Shown here one piece after another: positions 58,998 through 64,000 of a stretch of 64,000 nucleotides of DNA. Position numbers and translations under genes: made by a program. The notes under the pieces are model-generated. The model made no database searches. It saw only the letters and a list, made by a program, of their open reading frames with translations, and was not told where the DNA came from. Numbering within the stretch: the stretch's first letter is position 1; every line of letters starts with the position of its first letter. This stretch comes from JAAZNO01 sp012798275 (GTDB taxonomy: Bacteria > Chloroflexota > Anaerolineae > B4-G1 > SLSP01). The stretch lies in NCBI GenBank assembly GCA_035347995.1, contig DAOPQD010000006.1:1-64000 (forward strand), in the 5' to 3' direction.

Positions 58998-59013
58998 TAG
59001 TACTTAGGTACTA
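58998..59013. promoter_or_regulatory. 16-bp palindrome upstream of the subtilase gene
   Basis: TAGTAC-TTAG-GTACTA is a perfect inverted repeat, 93 bp before the subtilase start, and just upstream of an AT-rich stretch containing TATAAC that could be a -10 box. An operator is possible but unproven. Confidence 0.35.
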
Positions 59014-59105
59014 TTCCCCTATGGTTATAACTGTGTTAAAATTTAGTCAGAATTCTCATTCCAGGCACATATGTTCGGTAAGAAATAAGTTTATCAGGGG
59101 GTGCT

Positions 59106-61058
59106 ATGATGGGCAAGACGCGGTTTCAACGAGTTGTAGCGCTGTTTTTGGTTATCTTCACTCTAACTTTCGCTTTATCAGGCAGCACGCTACGTGTGAC
59201 CTCCTCACGGATCGCGGTTATCGTGCGGGGCGCCACCCTGGAAAGCGCCGCTGTCGCAGTCGCTCAGAACGGCGGGCGGGTGCTGGAGAGCTATCCCATG
59301 ATTAACGCTGTTTTGGCCGACATTCCCGTCGCCGCCGGCAATGCTCTCACCGCGGCTGGGGGCGTTGAGGGCGTGTTCCCCAATCACACCGTCGAGGCCG
59401 CGGGCGGGCCGATAAGAGAGGAAGTGGAATTTGCCGAAGCCGTGGGGGCGGCGGACGTGTGGGCCGAGGGCCATCTCGGTCAGGGCGTCACCGTTGCTTT
59501 CCTGGACACCGGCATCGAACCGCGTTTTGCCAGCCTGCGGCATGGAGCCAATGGGAATCGGCGTATCCTGGCGTACTACGACGCCATCGGCAATAGGCTT
59601 TATAAGGAGCCGCATCTGATGCAATCGCCGGGCGACCCGAACGGGCACGGCACGCACGTCGCGGGCATTGTCGCCAACAGCACCTACGAACCGCGAAAGG
59701 ACGCCTATCTGGGCCTGGCGCCGGCGGTGAACCTGGTGGCGGTGCGTGCCCTGAATGCCGACGGCTCGGGTACTTACGCCGATGTGTTGCGCGGCATTCA
59801 GTGGGTCATTGACAACAAGGACGTTTACAACATCCGCGTGCTCAACATCTCCATGTATGCCCAGTCCCTTGCTCCCTATTGGGCGGACCCCTTCTGTCTG
59901 GCCACGATGGCGGCCTGGAATGCGGGCATCACAGTTGTGGTGAGCGCGGGGAATGGCGGGCCTACGCCGATGAGCATCGGCGTGCCGGGCAACACTCCCT
60001 ATGTCATCACCGTTGGCGCTTTCACGGATAATTACACTCCCTCCGATTTCGGCGATGACTACATTCCAGAATTCTCCGCTACGGGGCCCACGCTGGACGC
60101 CTTCGTCAAACCGGATGTGGTCGCGCCCGGTGCGCACATCGTCTCGCTGGCGCGCCATGACACCTATCTGGCCCAGCAGTATCCCGAGAACCGCATCGTC
60201 CCCTTCTATTTCAAGACTGCCGGAACCTCGATGTCGGCGGCGATGGTCTCCGGCGCGGCGGCGTTGATGCTCAGCGCGCATCCGGAATTGACCCCCGATC
60301 AGGTGAAGTATCGCCTGACGCTCACGGCGCGACCGCAGTTCAGCGAGTACACCGGGGAAGCGGCGTACAGCATCTGGGAGCAGGGCGCCGGGCGCATTTG
60401 GATCCCCGATGCCGTCCACACGACCATTCAGGGCGTCGCCAATCGCGGCATGGACCTGGCGGCCGACCTCGCGGGCGCAATCCACTATCAGGGCAAGACG
60501 GCGTACGATCCAGCAACAGAGCAGTTCCACATTTTGGGCTATGACACCTGGGCTGGCGGCTACGAGACCTGGGCTGGCGGCTATGAGACCTGGGCTGGCG
60601 GTTACGAGACCTGGGCTGGTGGCACCACTAACTGGTCGGGTGACTTCAATGACTGGGTGGCTGCTTACCAGAGTTGGAGCGATGGCTGGAACGCCTGGGC
60701 AGGTGGTTACGAGACGTGGGCCGGTGGCTACGAGACGTGGGCTGGCGGCTACGAGACGTGGGCTGGCGGCTACGAGACCTGGGCCGGTGGCTATGAAACC
60801 TGGGCTGGCGGCTACGAGACGTGGGCTGGCGGTTATGAGACGTGGGCTGGCGGCTACGCGACCTGGGCTGGCGGTTATGAGACGTGGGCTGGCGGCTACG
60901 AAACCTGGGCTGGTGGCTATGAAACCTGGGCTGGTGGCTATGAAACGTGGGCCGGTGCTATCGGAGATCCGACCTGGGCGGCAGCTTTCGTCAACTTGCA
61001 GAATGTTCCTGGCAGTACCGCCACGGTGGGAGTCAACTGGGTGAATTTTACTGAATAG
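59106..61058 (+). CDS. Secreted subtilisin-like serine protease (S8) with 20 C-terminal heptad repeats
   Basis: The 650-residue precursor has a signal peptide (about 1-30), an N-terminal propeptide-like region (about 35-110) and an S8 domain with the full triad: D134 in VAFLDTGIE, H181 in NGHGTHVAG and S375 in GTSMSAAMVSGAAAL. After about residue 478 come 20 heptads of mainly YETWAGG, the middle four degenerate, then a short tail ending VGVNWVNFTE. The repeats may be a cell-wall or surface-attachment region or a self-associating segment; that is inference. GGGGG lies before the ATG at 59106 (a second ATG follows). The gene has an upstream palindrome and a strong downstream terminator. Confidence 0.93.
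   Translation: MMGKTRFQRVVALFLVIFTLTFALSGSTLRVTSSRIAVIVRGATLESAAVAVAQNGGRVLESYPMINAVLADIPVAAGNALTAAGGVEGVFPNHTVEAAGGPIREEVEFAEAVGAADVWAEGHLGQGVTVAFLDTGIEPRFASLRHGANGNRRILAYYDAIGNRLYKEPHLMQSPGDPNGHGTHVAGIVANSTYEPRKDAYLGLAPAVNLVAVRALNADGSGTYADVLRGIQWVIDNKDVYNIRVLNISMYAQSLAPYWADPFCLATMAAWNAGITVVVSAGNGGPTPMSIGVPGNTPYVITVGAFTDNYTPSDFGDDYIPEFSATGPTLDAFVKPDVVAPGAHIVSLARHDTYLAQQYPENRIVPFYFKTAGTSMSAAMVSGAAALMLSAHPELTPDQVKYRLTLTARPQFSEYTGEAAYSIWEQGAGRIWIPDAVHTTIQGVANRGMDLAADLAGAIHYQGKTAYDPATEQFHILGYDTWAGGYETWAGGYETWAGGYETWAGGTTNWSGDFNDWVAAYQSWSDGWNAWAGGYETWAGGYETWAGGYETWAGGYETWAGGYETWAGGYETWAGGYETWAGGYATWAGGYETWAGGYETWAGGYETWAGGYETWAGAIGDPTWAAAFVNLQNVPGSTATVGVNWVNFTE
60540..60959 (+). repeat. 21-bp tandem repeat encoding YETWAGG heptads (20 units)
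   Basis: Exactly 420 bp in 20 in-register units; unit 1 reads YDTWAGG, four middle units are degenerate (TTNWSGD, FNDWVAA, YQSWSDG, WNAWAGG) and the last is YETWAGA. Codon third positions vary between units, so the protein sequence is more conserved than the DNA. Confidence 0.95.
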
Positions 61059-61083
61059 ATTTTAATCGCCTATTCAAAGACAA

Positions 61084-61116
61084 ACAGGCGGGGGGCTAAC
61101 CCCCGCCTGTTGTTCT
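61084..61116. terminator. Bidirectional terminator between the subtilase and cyclase-ATPase genes
   Basis: A perfect 10-bp stem CAGGCGGGGG / CCCCCGCCTG with a 5-nt loop, followed by TTGTTCT on the plus strand, between convergent genes. Confidence 0.8.
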
Positions 61117-61135
61117 GCTGTGACACAAGATGATG

Positions 61136-64000
61136 TCAGCGCGCAGTTTCGTGCTCGAGTTGGGCCAACGCCGCTTCTGTCTCTTGTAGATCCGCTGCCG
61201 CGCCGAGATGTGCGAAGATTTGCCGGGCGCGTAGAAGCTCATCATGTGCTTGTTGTGTAGATTCGCAATCCAGATAGAACCGTGCGCTCCAGTAGCGACT
61301 GTGGGCCTCGTCAACGATCGCTCCGCTTTTATGAAATAGCCGGAGGCTTTCCTCAATGTGCGTTCTTGCGTTTTGAGTGTCACCTCTTGCCTGAGCGAGA
61401 CGGGCAAGGAGCATTTCGCAGCGTCCCTTTTCTACAGCGATTTCGGCTTCATCCCTGGTAAAGGCCTGCAGCAGGTCGTAGCTGGTTTGGGCGGCTTCCC
61501 GCGCAACTTCCAGATATCCCTGCTCCAGGCCGAGCCATCCGCGCAAAAATTGTGTGTTTACCAGCTCCAACTGTCCCCGCGCGCCTGTCTCTCTATACAG
61601 GCTGATAGCAGCGTTGAGATGTTGCGCACTTTTGTTCCACTGCTTGCGCAGCAAATACACACGCCCGAGATTGCGATGCGCCTGCGCCAGATGATAGGGA
61701 TTGGCGAGCTGTTGAGCCAGCTTCAAATCCCACAGTAGATGACGCTCAGCTTCGTCCCATTGCCCCAGATCGGTATAGAGCACACCCAGGTTGGTGTAAG
61801 CAATAGTGGTTCCCTCGATGTCTCCGATCCGTTCGACGATCTCCAGACAGCGGTGGTAACTGCTGAGGGCTTTTTCCCAATCCCCTTGATTCTTTTGCAG
61901 GATGCCTAAATTGTTTAACGGCCGCGCCATGCCGACCACATCGCCTACCTGCTCCAGGAGTTCCAGCGACTTCTGGACTGCCGCTGTGGCTTTCTCCAGG
62001 TCGCCCTGGGCGTAGTACACCGCTCCCAAACGGTTGAAGATAGCGGAAAGCGGCCCGTACAGCTGGTGTTGCCCGGCGAGCTGGGCCGCCTGTTCCAGCC
62101 AGCGTTGCGCCGTCGTGACATCCCCCTGCCGCAAAGAGAGCCATCCCAGCTCCGAGTCGAGCTGCGCCTCCACTTTGGGGAGGGGATGCGGCGCCAGGCG
62201 GAGCTGCGCCAGCCCCTGCCGCAGCCAGATCTCTGCTTCCTGCTGATTGCCCTTTTTGTGCCATACCTGCCCCAACTTCAGCATCACTTCGGCCGCGTCT
62301 TCCTGAAAACCTTCGGTCGGGCTTTCCAGGGCGGCCCGATAACAGGCGATCGCTTCCTCATAATTGCCAACATGCTGGTTGATGTCGCCCAGGCCGATGT
62401 TGGCCTGCCGACGTTCCACAGCATAGGTCTCGATATGCTGCGCCAACTGCAGGGCACGGCTGTAATAGTCCAGCGCTTCCCGGTTGGCAAAGCGCTGACG
62501 GGCGCGATCCCCTGCCAGCAGCAGATACTTGAGCGCTTTGCTGCGCTCACCGGCGCGATCGTAGTGCAGGGCGAGCACCTCCACGTGCGGCGCCAGATCC
62601 GCCGCGTACAGCTGCTCGATTGCCTCGGCGATGTTGCGATGGAGCAGGGGCCGCTGGCTCCGCAGCAGGCTGCTGTAGATCGTCTCCTGGGTCAAAATGT
62701 GGCGGAACGCATAGACTTTCTCTTCGCCTTCATGCCGCTCGACGAGCAGTCCCATCTCCGTGAGCCGCTCTAGCGCCGGCAAGACGTTGGCGCTGCCCTG
62801 CTGCCGTCGCCGGACCTCGTTGAGCAGGCTGGCGGAAAATTGCAGGCCGATGACGGCCGCATCGCGCAAGAGGTTCCGCAGGTCTTCAGGTAACCGATCC
62901 ACACGCGCCATCATCAACCCGCGCAGGGTGGTGGGGATTTCCAGCGTTTCAGTGTTGATGAGGGGACTGACTTCCCATTGACCGTTGGCTGCGTGGACCA
63001 GCTGGCGCTCGATGAGCGTGCGCACGAATTCTTCGATGTAGAAGGGATTGCCCTCGGCGTGGCGCAGGAGCAATTGGATCATCGCTTCGGGCAGCTCACG
63101 GACGTTGATCAGATTCTCAAGCAAGGCGCGGCTGTCTTCATTCGACAGCGGGCTGACGTTGATTTCCGTCACCAGGAGGCCTGTTGCGGCCTCGCCTGCC
63201 GCGGCCCAGCTGAGCGGCTTTTCCGGCTGTGGGCGGGTGATCACGCACAACAGCACGGGCAACTCCCGGGTCAGCGAGACGAGCGCGTTCAACATGTCAT
63301 GCGAGAGATCGTCGGCCCAGTGGAAATCCTCCAAAATCAGAATGAGCGGGCATTCCGCGCTGAGGGTCACGGCCCATTCGCGCATTGCCAGCAAAGTCAG
63401 TTTTTTGATCTGTTCCGGCTCCAATTCCCGCAGGGCGGAATGTTCAGTTGCCGCGGTCCGCACGCCCAGAATGGCGCGCAGGTGCGGTCGGAGGTCCGGC
63501 GAGACGTACCGCTCCACCTCCGCCAGGCCACCGGGCAGGGCGCGCAGCGCGTTTTGGAGCAGGGAACGGAAAATCCCGTAGCCCGTGCCCTGCGCATAGG
63601 GCAGCCCCCGTCCCTGGAAGACGTTGGCCTGATTTGGGGATAGCGCGCTGAGCCATTCGGCCACCAGCCGTGTCTTGCCGATGCCGGCCTCGCCGCGGAT
63701 GATAACGATCCCCCCTGTGTGCTGTTCGAGGAGCGCCGTGCGCACCTTTGCCAGCTGCTCGAGCTCGGCGGCGTGTCCCAGGAAGACGGGGCGCACGCCG
63801 GCCAGACCCCGCACTGCGAGCGGAATCGCGCGCTCGCTCAGCAGATCGTAGAGGGGAAGCGGCGTGTCCAGCCCGCGAATCGTCATCTCGCCAAGGGCCT
63901 GGTAGTTGAACAGCGCTTGCGTCTGCTGATATACCCGCTCGCTGACCAGAATGTGGCCCGGCAGCGCGTGAGATTCCAGCCGCGCGGCGAGGTTCACGGT
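61136..64000 (-). CDS. Class III nucleotide cyclase-AAA ATPase-TPR signalling protein (5' end cut off)
   Basis: The window ends inside this gene: the first codons seen encode TVNLAARLESHALPGHI, the typical end of an adenylate/guanylate cyclase domain, so the N-terminus lies beyond base 64000. A large ATPase domain follows with Walker A GEAGIGKTRL and LILEDFHWADD (Walker B-like), then about 500 residues of TPR repeats (LGDINQHVGNYEEAIACYRAAL, LGRVYLLRKQWNKSAQHL). This cyclase-AAA_16-TPR layout is widespread in Chloroflexota and Cyanobacteria and may couple a signal bound by the ATPase/TPR part to cyclic nucleotide production. Whether the cyclase is active cannot be seen here. Confidence 0.88.
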   Translation of the reverse strand, partial: TVNLAARLESHALPGHILVSERVYQQTQALFNYQALGEMTIRGLDTPLPLYDLLSERAIPLAVRGLAGVRPVFLGHAAELEQLAKVRTALLEQHTGGIVIIRGEAGIGKTRLVAEWLSALSPNQANVFQGRGLPYAQGTGYGIFRSLLQNALRALPGGLAEVERYVSPDLRPHLRAILGVRTAATEHSALRELEPEQIKKLTLLAMREWAVTLSAECPLILILEDFHWADDLSHDMLNALVSLTRELPVLLCVITRPQPEKPLSWAAAGEAATGLLVTEINVSPLSNEDSRALLENLINVRELPEAMIQLLLRHAEGNPFYIEEFVRTLIERQLVHAANGQWEVSPLINTETLEIPTTLRGLMMARVDRLPEDLRNLLRDAAVIGLQFSASLLNEVRRRQQGSANVLPALERLTEMGLLVERHEGEEKVYAFRHILTQETIYSSLLRSQRPLLHRNIAEAIEQLYAADLAPHVEVLALHYDRAGERSKALKYLLLAGDRARQRFANREALDYYSRALQLAQHIETYAVERRQANIGLGDINQHVGNYEEAIACYRAALESPTEGFQEDAAEVMLKLGQVWHKKGNQQEAEIWLRQGLAQLRLAPHPLPKVEAQLDSELGWLSLRQGDVTTAQRWLEQAAQLAGQHQLYGPLSAIFNRLGAVYYAQGDLEKATAAVQKSLELLEQVGDVVGMARPLNNLGILQKNQGDWEKALSSYHRCLEIVERIGDIEGTTIAYTNLGVLYTDLGQWDEAERHLLWDLKLAQQLANPYHLAQAHRNLGRVYLLRKQWNKSAQHLNAAISLYRETGARGQLELVNTQFLRGWLGLEQGYLEVAREAAQTSYDLLQAFTRDEAEIAVEKGRCEMLLARLAQARGDTQNARTHIEESLRLFHKSGAIVDEAHSRYWSARFYLDCESTQQAHDELLRARQIFAHLGAAADLQETEAALAQLEHETAR

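Noticed and set aside
60540..60959. A CRISPR-like array
   Set aside because: The 21-bp units are directly adjacent without spacers, are in frame with the protease gene and encode heptads.

Overview
The window looks like a chromosomal segment of a GC-rich, probably thermophilic member of the Chloroflexota (an Anaerolineae, Caldilineae or Ardenticatenia-like lineage). The case rests on family knowledge rather than a search. A mevalonate kinase gene sits with an isopentenyl phosphate kinase gene, as in the Roseiflexus-type mevalonate pathway. There is a ttuA/ttuB pair (2-thiolation of tRNA T54, typical of thermophiles), a myo-inositol-1-phosphate synthase, a UbiA prenyltransferase resembling decaprenyl-phosphate phosphoribosyltransferase, GT-C type membrane proteins with C-terminal beta-sandwich modules, and secreted proteins ending in YLPLVLRN. 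No rRNA gene, CRISPR array or recognisable transposase was seen. One tRNA gene (Pro, UGG) is present.

Layout. 1-7.7 kb: a small membrane protein, a HAD hydrolase, two two-component operons (a membrane sensor kinase with an OmpR regulator; a soluble receiver-GAF kinase with a second regulator and a 59-residue protein) and a secreted repeat protein. 7.9-14.2 kb: malQ, a lytic transglycosylase lipoprotein, a LysM protein and an MFS sugar-type transporter. 14.3-19.6 kb: prmC, a DUF58/MoxR pair, ttuA-ttuB and a TPR protein. 19.8-26.8 kb: a nucleoside kinase with a ThrRS-like N-terminus, a TPR/beta-propeller membrane protein, tRNA-Pro, then the run UbiA, mevalonate kinase, cutA, IPK. 26.77-28.58 kb: an AbiEi/AbiEii toxin-antitoxin cassette of visibly lower GC, bracketed by a perfect 15-bp direct repeat. 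28.6-35.1 kb: two large GT-C-like membrane proteins flanking a vapBC module, with simple dispersed repeats inserted in frame. 35.4-43.3 kb: degV, GH1 beta-glucosidase, queA, rpoC. 43.4-49.9 kb: ECF sigma factor and anti-sigma factor, repeats, a secreted/membrane bactofilin-like protein, phosphoglucomutase, a transglutaminase-like protein and a broken DUF6429 gene. 50.1-55.8 kb: a surface or secreted protein island (two parallel beta-helix proteins, a small secreted protein and a GVYG-repeat protein). 56.4-58.8 kb: nucleoside phosphorylase, a truncated HIT gene and ino1. 59.1-64 kb: a subtilisin-like protease with 20 heptad repeats and the C-terminal part of a cyclase-ATPase-TPR signalling protein cut by the window edge.

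Repeats are a strong theme. Three copies of a non-coding, MITE-like element of 300-323 bp with 14-bp terminal inverted repeats lie at 15.2, 44.8 and 49.1 kb. A mosaic REP-like family recurs at 1, 44.7, 45.1-45.4, 51.7 and 55.9 kb. Short purine-rich and 'acgcagtacg'-type repeats occur between genes and, in frame, inside genes. A 7-bp minisatellite lies at 56.05 kb.

Functional threads: alpha-glucan and beta-glucoside use (malQ, GH1, MFS transporter, pgm); cell-envelope and surface display (transglycosylase, beta-helix proteins, GT-C proteins, subtilase); isoprenoid and phospho-sugar lipid precursors (mvk, IPK, UbiA, ino1); tRNA modification (ttuA/B, queA) and translation (prmC); signal transduction. 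Functional names come from reading motifs by eye; no database search was run.
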